Assembly: GCF_011752045.1 (NCBI RefSeq) | Contig: NZ_JAAKXW010000002.1 | Location: forward strand, 248,001 to 312,000 | DNA from: Microbacterium hydrocarbonoxydans | GTDB lineage: Bacteria > Actinomycetota > Actinomycetes > Actinomycetales > Microbacteriaceae | Direction: 5' to 3' | Length of the DNA stretch: 64,000 bases | Shown here: one piece after another, positions 44,959 through 52,274 of the stretch | How positions within the stretch are numbered: position 1 is the first letter of the stretch | Layout: each line of letters opens with the position of its first letter | Notes under the pieces: generated by a model | The model's database searches: none | What the model saw: the letters and a program-made list of their open reading frames with translations, nothing else | Told to the model about the DNA's origin: nothing | Translations under genes and position numbers: made by a program

Positions 44959-46101
44959 TCAGCGCAGCCCGGCGAAGAAGGTGCGGATGTCGCCGGCGAC
45001 GAGCTCGGGGCGCTCCAGGGCGGCGAAGTGCCCGCCCTCGTCGAAGCGGCTCCAGTGCACGATGTTCGTGTTGTCGCGCTCGGCGAAGACGCGGATCGTC
45101 TGGAAGTCGTCCTTGAACACGGCGACCCCGGTCGGCGCCGCGTTCACAGCATCCGGCGCCTCGGCCCGAGCGTTCTCCAGGTAACTGCGCGACATGCCGG
45201 ATGCCGCGTTGGCGAACCAGTTCACGCTGACCTCGAGCAGGATCTTCTCCAGCGGCACGAGCGAGGTGCCGCTGCCGAAGGAGTTGAACAGCTCGCTGTA
45301 CGCGAGGAGTCCGACCGGGGAGTCGCTGAGGCCGACGGCCACGGTCTGCGGACGGGAGGCGTTCATGGTGTTGTAGCCGCCCACGGACTGGAACCACTGC
45401 ATGTGCTCCAGGCCGGCATAGTCCTGCGGCTCGAGCTTCTCGAACTCCGCCGGGTCGCCCGAGGGGAACGAGAACAGCTGCAGCACGTGCAGCCCGAGGA
45501 AGCCTTCCGGGTTCAGCAGGCCCAGCTCTCGCGCGATCATCGCGCCGTTGTCGGAGCCGTGGATGCCGTAGCTGTCGTAGCCGAGACCGCGCATCAGCCG
45601 GTCGTAGGCCTCCGCGACCCGGGCGGTCGTCCACCCCGCGGAGGCGAGCGGCTGGGAGAAGCCGTAGCCGGGAGCATCCGGGATCACGACGTCGAAGGCG
45701 TCCTCCGCGCGGCCGCCGTGCGCGACGGGGTCCGTGAGCAGGTCGATCATGTCGAGGTAGTCGACCGCGGAGCCCGGGTAGGTGTGCGCGAGCAGCAGCG
45801 GCGTCGCACCCTCGTGCGCGGAGCGGACGTGCAGGAAGTGGATCGGCTGCCCGTCGATCTCGGTGGTGAACTGCGGGACCGCGTTGATGCGCTCCTGCGC
45901 GGCCTCCCAGTCGAACTCGCGCCAGGCGGCGATCGCCTCGCGGAGGTAGGAGTTCGGGGTGCCGGCATCCCATCCGCCCTCGCCCTCGGTGGGCGAGGGC
46001 TGCGGCAGGCGGGTGCGGGCGAGGCGATCGCGGAGATCGGCGATCTCGGCGGGGGCGACGGAGACGGAGAAGGGGCTGAAGGTGAGGTTCGTGTTGTCCA
46101 T
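44959..46101 (-). CDS. Epoxide hydrolase (EHN-type alpha/beta hydrolase)
   Basis: A 380-residue enzyme. The N-terminal EHN cap (residues about 10-105, FSVSVAPAEIADLRDRLARTRLPQ and YLREAIAAWREFDWEAAQERINAVPQF) is characteristic. The nucleophile Asp is in GIHGSDNGAMIAREL, the catalytic His in DEGGHFAALERPE, and HTYPGSAVDYLDM is the oxyanion region. It hydrolyses epoxides to diols; the substrate is unknown. A TACTCT hexamer (46108-46113) sits six bases before ATG 46101, and a CATTAGG/CCTAATG inverted repeat covers the upstream promoter zone shared with the WYL regulator. Confidence 0.9.
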   Translation of the reverse strand: MDNTNLTFSPFSVSVAPAEIADLRDRLARTRLPQPSPTEGEGGWDAGTPNSYLREAIAAWREFDWEAAQERINAVPQFTTEIDGQPIHFLHVRSAHEGATPLLLAHTYPGSAVDYLDMIDLLTDPVAHGGRAEDAFDVVIPDAPGYGFSQPLASAGWTTARVAEAYDRLMRGLGYDSYGIHGSDNGAMIARELGLLNPEGFLGLHVLQLFSFPSGDPAEFEKLEPQDYAGLEHMQWFQSVGGYNTMNASRPQTVAVGLSDSPVGLLAYSELFNSFGSGTSLVPLEKILLEVSVNWFANAASGMSRSYLENARAEAPDAVNAAPTGVAVFKDDFQTIRVFAERDNTNIVHWSRFDEGGHFAALERPELVAGDIRTFFAGLR

Positions 46102-46107
46102 GTCTCG

Positions 46108-46113
46108 AGAGTA
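46108..46113 (-). promoter_or_regulatory. -10 hexamer, leaderless promoter (epoxide hydrolase)
   Basis: TACTCT six bases before ATG 46101. Confidence 0.5.
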
Positions 46114-46119
46114 GGAAAC

Positions 46120-46144
46120 CATTAGGTTGAATATGTTCCTAATG
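46120..46144. promoter_or_regulatory. Operator candidate CATTAGG-N11-CCTAATG
   Basis: Perfect seven-base arms 46120-46126 and 46138-46144 in the 69-base gap between the epoxide hydrolase and the WYL regulator. It is AT-rich against the genome background and overlaps the hydrolase promoter. Confidence 0.6.
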
Positions 46145-46170
46145 AGCGAAGTTCTTTCGAGAGGATTCCG

Positions 46171-47160
46171 ATGGCCGATCCGACCGGCCGGCTGCTGGCG
46201 CTGCTGGCCCTGCTGCAGACCGCCCCGGAGCGCTCCGGCAGCGATCTCGCCGCCCGTCTCGGCGTCTCCGGCCGCACCGTGCGCCATGACATCGACCGCC
46301 TGCGGGGCCTCGGCTACCCCGTCGACGCGACGAGAGGCTCGACCGGCGGCTACCGGCTCGGCAGCGGCGGGAAGCTGCCGCCGCTGCTCCTCGACGACGA
46401 GGAGGCCGTCGCCGTCACGGTGGGCCTGCGCGCCGCAGCGGGCATCGCCGGCGTCGCCGACTCGGGGGCCCGCGCGCTGGCGAAGCTCGAGCAGGTGCTG
46501 CCCTCGCATCTGCGCCCGACCGTCGACGCGCTGCGCTCCAGTGTCGACCGCGCCCCGGAGAACAACGACACCGACGCCCCCGACCCCGAGGTCGACGCCG
46601 CATCCCTCCAGGCCATCGCGAGCGCGATCCGCGGCGAGGAGTGGCTGCGCTTCGACTACGCCGACGCCCCGGTGCTCGTCGAGCCGTACCGCCTGCTCAC
46701 CTGGCATCGCCGCTGGTACCTCGTCGCCCGCGATCCGCAGTCGGGTGAATGGGGCACCTACCGCGTCGACTGGATGACGATGCGGATGCCGACAAGGCGC
46801 CGCTTCGATCCGCAGCCGCTGCCCGGCGGCGACTACACGGCGTTCGCGATGCGCACGATCGCGGTGAGCGGGTGGGTGGTGCACGCCCGGCTGCGCATCG
46901 ACGCCCCCGCGGAGGCCGTGCTCGACCGCATCCACGCCGCGGTCGGCGTCGTCGAGCCGGTCGACGACGATCACTGCATCCTCGTCACCGGAGCTGACAG
47001 CCTCGACACCGTCGTCGCCTACATCGGGATGCTGATGATGGACTTCACCGTCGAGAGCCCGCCCGAGCTCGTCCCGCGCCTGAAGCTGCTCTCGGAGCGG
47101 TACGCCCGGGCGGTCGCCGGCTCGCACGCCGCTCTCCCGGGCGCCGAGACCCCCACCTGA
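46171..47160 (+). CDS. YafY-type regulator with WYL domain
   Basis: A 329-residue transcription factor. Residues 1-60 are an HTH_11 winged helix (GSDLAARLGVSGRTVRHDIDRLRGLGYPVDATRGSTGGYRL). The central WYL domain has EEWLRFDYADAPVLVEPYRLLTWHRRWYLVARDPQSGEWGTYRVDW, where WYL-type residues contact ligand or nucleotide. The C-terminal WCX region follows. AGAGGA lies before ATG 46171. It is divergent from the epoxide hydrolase and probably represses or activates it through the inverted repeat at 46120. The last six codons fall inside repeat family B copy 3. Confidence 0.9.
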   Translation: MADPTGRLLALLALLQTAPERSGSDLAARLGVSGRTVRHDIDRLRGLGYPVDATRGSTGGYRLGSGGKLPPLLLDDEEAVAVTVGLRAAAGIAGVADSGARALAKLEQVLPSHLRPTVDALRSSVDRAPENNDTDAPDPEVDAASLQAIASAIRGEEWLRFDYADAPVLVEPYRLLTWHRRWYLVARDPQSGEWGTYRVDWMTMRMPTRRRFDPQPLPGGDYTAFAMRTIAVSGWVVHARLRIDAPAEAVLDRIHAAVGVVEPVDDDHCILVTGADSLDTVVAYIGMLMMDFTVESPPELVPRLKLLSERYARAVAGSHAALPGAETPT

Positions 47161-47225
47161 CGCCGAGACCCCCACCTGCGCACGTCGGCAGGCGGGGGTC
47201 TCGGCGGTACGATGGGGTCTCGGCG
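47143..47225. repeat. Palindromic repeat family B (GCCGAGACCCC), copy 3
   Basis: Inner arms 47162-47178 and 47189-47205 (GCCGAGACCCCCACCTG, one mismatch); the left outer arm 47143-47159 is a direct copy of the inner arm; the right outer arm is about 47214-47225. The outer arm supplies the final GAETPT and stop codon of the WYL regulator. Gene ends converge here (47160, 47244). Confidence 0.9.
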
Positions 47226-47243
47226 GCCCGGGCCCGAGGGCGG

Positions 47244-48629
47244 TCAGGCGCCCTTCAGACGCTCCGCGAGGTACTGGTGCAGCCCCTCGATCTGCACGCG
47301 CTCCTGCGCCATGGTGTCGCGGTCGCGCACCGTGACGGCACGGTCATCGAGCGAGTCGAAGTCGACGGTGACACAGAACGGGGTGCCGATCTCGTCCTGA
47401 CGACGGTAGCGGCGGCCGATCGCGCCGGCGTCGTCGAAGTCGACCGACCACGAGCCGCGCAGGGTGTCGGCGACCTCGCGGGCGAGCGGCGACAGGTTCT
47501 CGTTGCGGCTGAGCGGCAGCACGGCCGCCTTCACCGGAGCGAGGCGCGGGTCGAGCTTCAGCACGGTGCGCACGTCGGTGCCGCCCTTCGCGTTCGGCAC
47601 CTCCTCCTCGCGGTACGCGTCGACGAGGAAGGCCATCATCGAGCGGGTGAGGCCGAACGACGGCTCGATGACGTACGGCGTGTACCGCTCACCCGAGGCC
47701 TGGTCGAAGTAGCTGAGGCTCTGGCCGGAGGCCTCGCTGTGGCTGGACAGGTCGTAGTCGGTGCGGTTCGCGATGCCCATCAGCTCGCCCCACTCCTTGC
47801 CGGGGAAGCCGAAGCGGTACTCGACGTCGATGGTGCTGGCGGAGTAGTGCGCGCGGTCCTCGGCGGGCACGTCGAACTGACGCATGTTCTCGGGGTCGAT
47901 GCCCAGGTCGACGAACCAGTTCCAGCACGCCTCGACCCAGTGCTCGAACCACTGCTGAGCATCCGCCGGCGGGGTGAAGAACTCGATCTCCATCTGCTCG
48001 AACTCGCGAGTGCGGAAGATGAAGTTGCCGGGGGTGATCTCGTTGCGGAACGCCTTGCCGACCTGGCCGATGCCGAACGGCGGCTTCTTGCGGCTCGCGG
48101 TGAGCACGTTCGAGAAGTTCACGAAGATGCCCTGCGCGGTCTCTGGCCGCATGTAGTGCAGGCCGGACTCGTCGTCGACGACGCCGAGGTAGGTCTTCAC
48201 GAGACCGGAGAACGACTTCGGCTCGGTGTACTGGCCCTTGGTGCCGCAGTTCGGGCAGGGCACGTCGGCCAGGCCGTTCTCGGCCTTGCGGCCCTTGCGC
48301 GCCTCGAAGTCCTCGATGAGGTTGTCGGCGCGGAAGCGCTTGTGGCACTGCAGGCACTCCACCAGCGGATCGGTGAAGGTGGCGACGTGACCCGACGCCT
48401 CCCAGACGCGCTTCGGCAGGATGATGCTGGAGTCCAGGCCGACCATGTCGCCGCGGCCGCGGACGAAGGTCTGCCACCACTGCCGCCGGATGTTCTCCTT
48501 GAGCTCGGTGCCGAGGGGGCCGTAGTCCCAGGCCGACCGCGAACCGCCGTAGATCTCACCCGCTTGGAACACGAACCCGCGGTGGCGGGCGAGGGCGATG
48601 ACCTTGTCAAGACGGGACTGTTCGGCCAC
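47244..48629 (-). CDS. glyS: Glycyl-tRNA synthetase (single-chain, class II)
   Basis: A 461-residue dimeric synthetase that charges tRNA-Gly. [30 protein letters not shown] is the opening. A zinc-ribbon insert has CLQCHKRF and CPNCGTKGQ. Motif 2 is [25 protein letters not shown], with [11 protein letters not shown] ahead, and motif 3 includes [17 protein letters not shown]. The C-terminal anticodon domain has [24 protein letters not shown] content. Start GTG 48629 has GGAG upstream at normal spacing; an ATG at 48686 would place the start inside a leader hairpin. Monocistronic. Confidence 0.95.
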   Translation of the reverse strand: MAEQSRLDKVIALARHRGFVFQAGEIYGGSRSAWDYGPLGTELKENIRRQWWQTFVRGRGDMVGLDSSIILPKRVWEASGHVATFTDPLVECLQCHKRFRADNLIEDFEARKGRKAENGLADVPCPNCGTKGQYTEPKSFSGLVKTYLGVVDDESGLHYMRPETAQGIFVNFSNVLTASRKKPPFGIGQVGKAFRNEITPGNFIFRTREFEQMEIEFFTPPADAQQWFEHWVEACWNWFVDLGIDPENMRQFDVPAEDRAHYSASTIDVEYRFGFPGKEWGELMGIANRTDYDLSSHSEASGQSLSYFDQASGERYTPYVIEPSFGLTRSMMAFLVDAYREEEVPNAKGGTDVRTVLKLDPRLAPVKAAVLPLSRNENLSPLAREVADTLRGSWSVDFDDAGAIGRRYRRQDEIGTPFCVTVDFDSLDDRAVTVRDRDTMAQERVQIEGLHQYLAERLKGA

Positions 48630-48664
48630 GGTGGCTCCAATGGTCGGATGCTGTGGAGAAATAC

Positions 48665-48691
48665 CCGTGAGCACGGGCATCCACAATCCTA
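48665..48691 (-). promoter_or_regulatory. glyS promoter -10 and leader hairpin
   Basis: On the minus strand TAGGAT (48686-48691) is a good -10 hexamer. About ten bases later a CCCGTG-AG-CACGGG hairpin (48666-48679) begins the short leader. There are no T-box landmarks such as the NGGTGGAA sequence. Confidence 0.4.
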
Positions 48692-48745
48692 GCCGCGACC
48701 GGCCGGTCCCTCCTCAGCGATCGCGGCGCCCACCGGGCAGGGACC

Positions 48746-49435
48746 TCACTCGGTGAAGAGGTACCCGCGTTCCGTGTCGAAGCCGGCGATGCGGAGGCCA
48801 CGTCCGAGCAGCTCCTCCATCTCGGCGCGCAGACGCAGGCGCCACTCGTGCGCGGCATCCGGATCCGTCTCGCGCATCGCCTCGATGTCCGTCGGGATCT
48901 CGAGTGCGGCCACGACGGCGTCCTCCGCCGGGGGTTTCGCGATGTCGGCCAGCGCCCACTTCACGTCGAGGCGGTCGCTCTCGTCACCCGCGTCGCCGCC
49001 GCCGAAGATGCCGTACACGTTCACGGAGTAGCCGGTGACCCGTGCACCGAGCACCGTGAGGAAGAAGTGCGCGTTGCGGGCGACCAGCGGATCGAAGGTC
49101 CAGGTGATCTGCCCCACGTCGCGGGAGAAGGCCCACTGCCGCTGGTGCTCCTTGAGTTCCCGGCCCCAGCCGCGCCCGCGGTACTCGGGCAGGAGCGCCG
49201 TGATGTGGGAGTGCATCGCCCGCCGCCCCGGCTCGCCGAAGAAGGCGATGGAGGCGCCGACCATCCGCTCTTCCTCGCCCTCCCCGTCGAAGAGGCCGAC
49301 GACGTAGTTGCCCGACTGCTGCAGCGCGCGCAGCGTGCCGGCGTCGATCACCCGCTCCCGGCCGCGGATCGCGTCGAGCACGCCCTGCGCGTCGAGGATG
49401 AGTTCAACGGTGTCGAGGTCACGGATGGTTCGCAC
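48746..49435 (-). CDS. GNAT-family N-acetyltransferase
   Basis: A 229-residue acetyltransferase. The acetyl-CoA loop is MHSHITALLPEYRGRGWGRELKEHQRQWA (RGRGWG). ITWTFDPLVARNAHFFLTVLGARVTGYSVNVYGIFGG marks the predicted acetyltransferase group (COG3375-like) that is larger than a typical GNAT. The acceptor is unknown. The start GTG 49435 follows CAGACT by six bases. It is divergent from a VOC gene. Confidence 0.85.
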   Translation of the reverse strand: MRTIRDLDTVELILDAQGVLDAIRGRERVIDAGTLRALQQSGNYVVGLFDGEGEEERMVGASIAFFGEPGRRAMHSHITALLPEYRGRGWGRELKEHQRQWAFSRDVGQITWTFDPLVARNAHFFLTVLGARVTGYSVNVYGIFGGGDAGDESDRLDVKWALADIAKPPAEDAVVAALEIPTDIEAMRETDPDAAHEWRLRLRAEMEELLGRGLRIAGFDTERGYLFTE

Positions 49436-49441
49436 AGACCC

Positions 49442-49447
49442 AGTCTG
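49442..49447 (-). promoter_or_regulatory. -10 hexamer, leaderless promoter (GNAT gene)
   Basis: CAGACT six bases before GTG 49435; the fit supports GTG as the start. Confidence 0.4.
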
Positions 49448-49533
49448 CCCCTCCTCCCGGCAATCAGGGAAACGCGCGCCGCACGACGAGACGAACCATG
49501 GCGCGCGTCGGATGCCGGTGCGAGGATCGGCTC

Positions 49534-49950
49534 ATGGAACAGCGCGTCAGCTTCATCACCCTCGCCGTGGCCGACGTCGAGCGCAGCCGCGCGTTCTACG
49601 TGGAAGGGCTCGGCTGGGAGCCGGTGTTCGCCGCCGACGACGTCCTCATGCTCCCGGTCGCGGACAGGGTGATCCTGTCGCTGTGGTCGGTCGAGGGCTT
49701 CACGGCGGAGATCGGGGAGGCCCCGGCATCCGGGCTCGCGCCGCTCACGCTGGCCCACAACGTCCGCACTCCCGCCGAGGTCGACGACGTGCTCGCCGAG
49801 GCCGCGCTGCTCGGTGCGCCGGTGAGCCCCGGGCGGCAGCGCGAGTGGGGCGGCTACTCCGGCTACTTCAGCGATCCGGACGGCTTCCGCTGGGAGATCG
49901 CGGTCAACCCCGGCCTCAGCGGCGACTTCGTGCTGCCGCCGGAGGGGTGA
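49534..49950 (+). CDS. VOC-family (glyoxalase/bleomycin-resistance fold) protein
   Basis: A 138-residue protein with two beta-alpha-beta-beta-beta modules. VSFITLAVADVERSRAFYVEGLGWEP starts the first and GGYSGYFSDPDGFRWEIAVNP ends the second, with the Asp/Glu metal region in FSDPDGFRWEI. It may bind a metal and act on small thiol adducts or sequester an antibiotic; no substrate is suggested. A GAGGAT hexamer six bases before ATG 49534 may be the -10 of a leaderless promoter. Confidence 0.85.
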   Translation: MEQRVSFITLAVADVERSRAFYVEGLGWEPVFAADDVLMLPVADRVILSLWSVEGFTAEIGEAPASGLAPLTLAHNVRTPAEVDDVLAEAALLGAPVSPGRQREWGGYSGYFSDPDGFRWEIAVNPGLSGDFVLPPEG

Positions 49951-49962
49951 GCGCCGGCAGGC

Positions 49963-50556
49963 TCATCTGCGGCGATAGGTGATGTGCGTCACCAGCGAGG
50001 TGGCGCGCACGGCGGTGCGCTCGAGCCGCTGCGGCGGCACCCCGTCGAAGACGCGCTCGCCGGCGCCGAGGATGCAGGGAGTGACATGCAGTCGCAGCTC
50101 GTCGAGCAGCCCTGCGGCGAGGAACTGGTTGACCGTGCGCGCCCCGCCCGCGATGGAGACGTTCCTCTCCCCCGCCGCGGCCCGCGCCCGATCGAGGGCC
50201 GCCTCGATCCCGTCCGTGACGAAGTGGAACGTGGTGCCGCCCTCCATCTCGACCGGGTCGCGCGGGTGGTGCGTGAGCACGAACACCGGCCCGTGATAGG
50301 GCGGATTCGGACCCCACCAGCCGCGCCAGTCCCGATCCCATTCGCCTCGCACCGGACCGAACATGTTGCGCCCCATGATCGTCGCGCCCGATTCGACGAT
50401 CGCGTCGACCTCGGCCCGGTTCTCCTCGTAGGCGTCGAACATCCAGGCGTGCAGCCAGGTCTCGTCGATGTCGCCGAACGGCGCCTCCTCCCGCTGATTC
50501 AGCCCGGTGGCGAAGCCGTCGGCGGATACGGAGATGTCGCTGTAGACGATGCCCAT
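49963..50556 (-). CDS. Dihydrofolate reductase-family (RibD C-terminal-like) protein
   Basis: A 197-residue protein. VYSDISVSADGFATGLNQREEAPFGDIDETWLHAWMFDAYEENRAEVD is the family opening; GATIMGRNMFGPVRGEWDRDW and VFVLTHHPRDPVEMEGGTTFHFVTDGIEAAL carry the NADPH-binding strands, with SIAGGARTVNQFLAAGLLDEL as the second glycine motif. It is a flavin/pterin-type reductase of the YyaP/YwjB group with unknown substrate. GAGGAGC lies just before the ATG. It converges on the VOC gene. Confidence 0.88.
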   Translation of the reverse strand: MGIVYSDISVSADGFATGLNQREEAPFGDIDETWLHAWMFDAYEENRAEVDAIVESGATIMGRNMFGPVRGEWDRDWRGWWGPNPPYHGPVFVLTHHPRDPVEMEGGTTFHFVTDGIEAALDRARAAAGERNVSIAGGARTVNQFLAAGLLDELRLHVTPCILGAGERVFDGVPPQRLERTAVRATSLVTHITYRRR

Positions 50557-50613
50557 GCTCTGCTCCTCATCGATCGCGTCGGACTCCGGTCTACGCGACG
50601 CGGACGGATGCCG

Positions 50614-51015
50614 TCAACGGGTGATCGTGCGCGGGTCCGGGTCGCCGTCGCGCGGCGGGCGCAGGCTGCCGGGGATCGGCCACGGCAGGGTGAACTGCGC
50701 GGTGGCGGGCCTGGACATGTCGCCGAAGTCGTCGATCTTCACCACGATGCGCCCCGGTGCCCCCTCCTCGTCGGGCGTGACCTCGAGGATGCGCACCCGG
50801 AGGGGTCGGTCGGCTTCGCCCTCCAGCATCCACGGTTCGGCGAGCCAGGCGAGGCCGTGCAGGTCGAGCGCCTCCTCGGCGTCGAGCCAGTCCGTCGGCT
50901 CTGAGACCGTGCGGCCGAGCACGTCGACGGCCACCCAGTCCTCGTCGTGCGGGTGGATCCAGCCGAGCAGCTCGCCGTCGTCGCGGCGGTGCGGGGTCCA
51001 GTCGGGGCGCGGCAT
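50614..51015 (-). CDS. Hypothetical protein
   Basis: A 133-residue protein with no signal or membrane span. MPRPDWTPHRRDDGELLGWIHPHDEDWVAVDVLGRTVSEPTDWLDAEEALDLHGLAWLAEPWML and PGRIVVKIDDFGDMSRPATAQFTLPWPIPGSLRPP suggest a compact beta protein. I recognise no family name. Start ATG 51015 was chosen because the same reading frame continues upstream only through the tandem repeat tract. A TACCCT hexamer lies seven bases upstream. Confidence 0.6.
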   Translation of the reverse strand: MPRPDWTPHRRDDGELLGWIHPHDEDWVAVDVLGRTVSEPTDWLDAEEALDLHGLAWLAEPWMLEGEADRPLRVRILEVTPDEEGAPGRIVVKIDDFGDMSRPATAQFTLPWPIPGSLRPPRDGDPDPRTITR

Positions 51016-51058
51016 GCTTCCGAGGGTAGCCGCGTCGGACGCCGTCGCCGCTAGGTGC

Positions 51059-51240
51059 GAGGCCAGAAAAGCTCCCCGGGAGCGCGTCCCAGATGCTCTT
51101 TCGACCCCGCAACACCTTGCGGATCCTGCGGAGGCCAGAAAAGCTCCCCCGCAGCGCATCCCGGATGCCCTTTCGACCCCGCACCGCCGCCGGGAATCGT
51201 CCCGGATGCCCTTTCGACCCCGCACCGCCGCCGGGAATCG
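51059..51240. repeat. Tandem repeat tract, including an exact 41-base duplication
   Basis: Two longer units (51059-51130 and 51131-51199) both start GAGGCCAGAAAAGCTCCCC. The last 41 bases of the second unit (51159-51199) are repeated exactly at 51200-51240. Both copies end CCGCCGCCGGGAATCG. It fills the gap between the hypothetical protein and the serine-hydrolase-fold gene. The tract reads through in open frames on the minus strand, but no gene is supported. Confidence 0.85.
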
Positions 51241-51247
51241 AACCGGG

Positions 51248-52162
51248 TCAGTGCGTGTACTCCATGAGCTCGACCCCGAGCACGCGGAAGGCGTCGTGCG
51301 AGCGCAGCCGGTGCGTGATGGAGAGGTCGTCGAAGCAGACGATGAGCGAATAGGCCACGCCGGCGCGCGGGCCGGCGAGCACCCCCGCCTCGGCGCGGAC
51401 GCCGCGGTCGCGGCCCGTCTTGTTGATGAAGAGCAGGCCGTGGGCGTCGTGGTCGTGCGCGAACGGGTCGAGCCCGGTCGCGGCGGCGACGAGGCTGAGG
51501 TCCTGGTTCAGGCTCAGCCACTCCGCCACCTGCGCGCTCACCGCGGCGTCGACGACCTGCGAGTTCACGAGCGCCGAGAACAGGCCGGCGAGCTCGCGCG
51601 CCGAGCCGACGGCGACCTGCGGGGCGTCGTCCGGGCCGCGCTCGTCGCGGAAGCGGTCGAGCAGCGCCGTGCGCCGCAGGCCGAGCGACTCGATGCGCGC
51701 CCGCACCCGGTCGTGGCCGACCTTCTGCAGCAGGGCGTTCACCGCGATCGGGTCGCCCGCGGTGGCCGCCAGCACGGCGAGGTCCTCGAGCGGCAGCGCG
51801 GGGGCGTGCAGATGCCGCCACAGCCCGGAGGTGGTGACCGGATCGACGGCGGTGCGGTCGATGATCTCCAGCGGGTCGATCGATCCGTCGGCGAAGCCGG
51901 CGGCGACCTCGATCAGCAGCGGGACGACGCCGAGGCCGGCGACCGGCATGGTGACGTGGTCGTCGCCCGCGAGGACGTGCACGTGGCTGTCGAGGTCGAC
52001 GACGTGGACCGAGACCTGGGCCCCGGAATCCGCCAGCTCCTCCAGCGCGCGCAGCGTCGACGTGAACGACCGTCGGCCCGCGGCGGCGCGGCGGGGCAGA
52101 CGCCTGCTCACACTCTGAGAGCGCCGGAGCATGGCGTGCGAAGGCTCGGGGGGAGTGCCCAC
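51248..52162 (-). CDS. Class A beta-lactamase-fold protein lacking the SxxK nucleophile
   Basis: A 304-residue protein from GTG 52162 with AAGGA upstream. The fold is recognisable: ISVDP-like SGLWRHLHAPALPLEDLAVLAATAGDPIAVNALLQKVG corresponds to the helix that normally carries SDN-A-A-N-L-L, and LLFINKTGRDRGV carries KTG (248-250). At the position of the nucleophile, however, the sequence is MPVAGLGVVPLL, with Gly76 and Val79 replacing Ser and Lys, and the SDN serine position also looks lost. It is probably non-catalytic, a sensor or binding protein. A basic N-terminal stretch with no clear signal peptide suggests it is cytoplasmic. Confidence 0.72.
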   Translation of the reverse strand: MGTPPEPSHAMLRRSQSVSRRLPRRAAAGRRSFTSTLRALEELADSGAQVSVHVVDLDSHVHVLAGDDHVTMPVAGLGVVPLLIEVAAGFADGSIDPLEIIDRTAVDPVTTSGLWRHLHAPALPLEDLAVLAATAGDPIAVNALLQKVGHDRVRARIESLGLRRTALLDRFRDERGPDDAPQVAVGSARELAGLFSALVNSQVVDAAVSAQVAEWLSLNQDLSLVAAATGLDPFAHDHDAHGLLFINKTGRDRGVRAEAGVLAGPRAGVAYSLIVCFDDLSITHRLRSHDAFRVLGVELMEYTH

Positions 52163-52274
52163 GCAGGATCCTTACCGGAGGGGGTGGATGGGGATGCCGA
52201 TGGGGCTCGTTCCCCAGCGGCACGGATATCGTAACCCCCTCCGGCAGGCATCCGTCACCGGCAACGGAGAAAGG

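Noticed and set aside
48630..48745. T-box leader upstream of glycyl-tRNA synthetase
   Set aside because: The leader is about 50 bases, far too short, and lacks the NGGTGGAA sequence and specifier loop.
51220..51250. tRNA-like T-arm (GGTTCGATTCCCGG on the minus strand)
   Set aside because: The flanking bases do not form a proper five-base stem, there is no acceptor, D or anticodon arm nearby, and the same bases recur in the tandem repeat tract.
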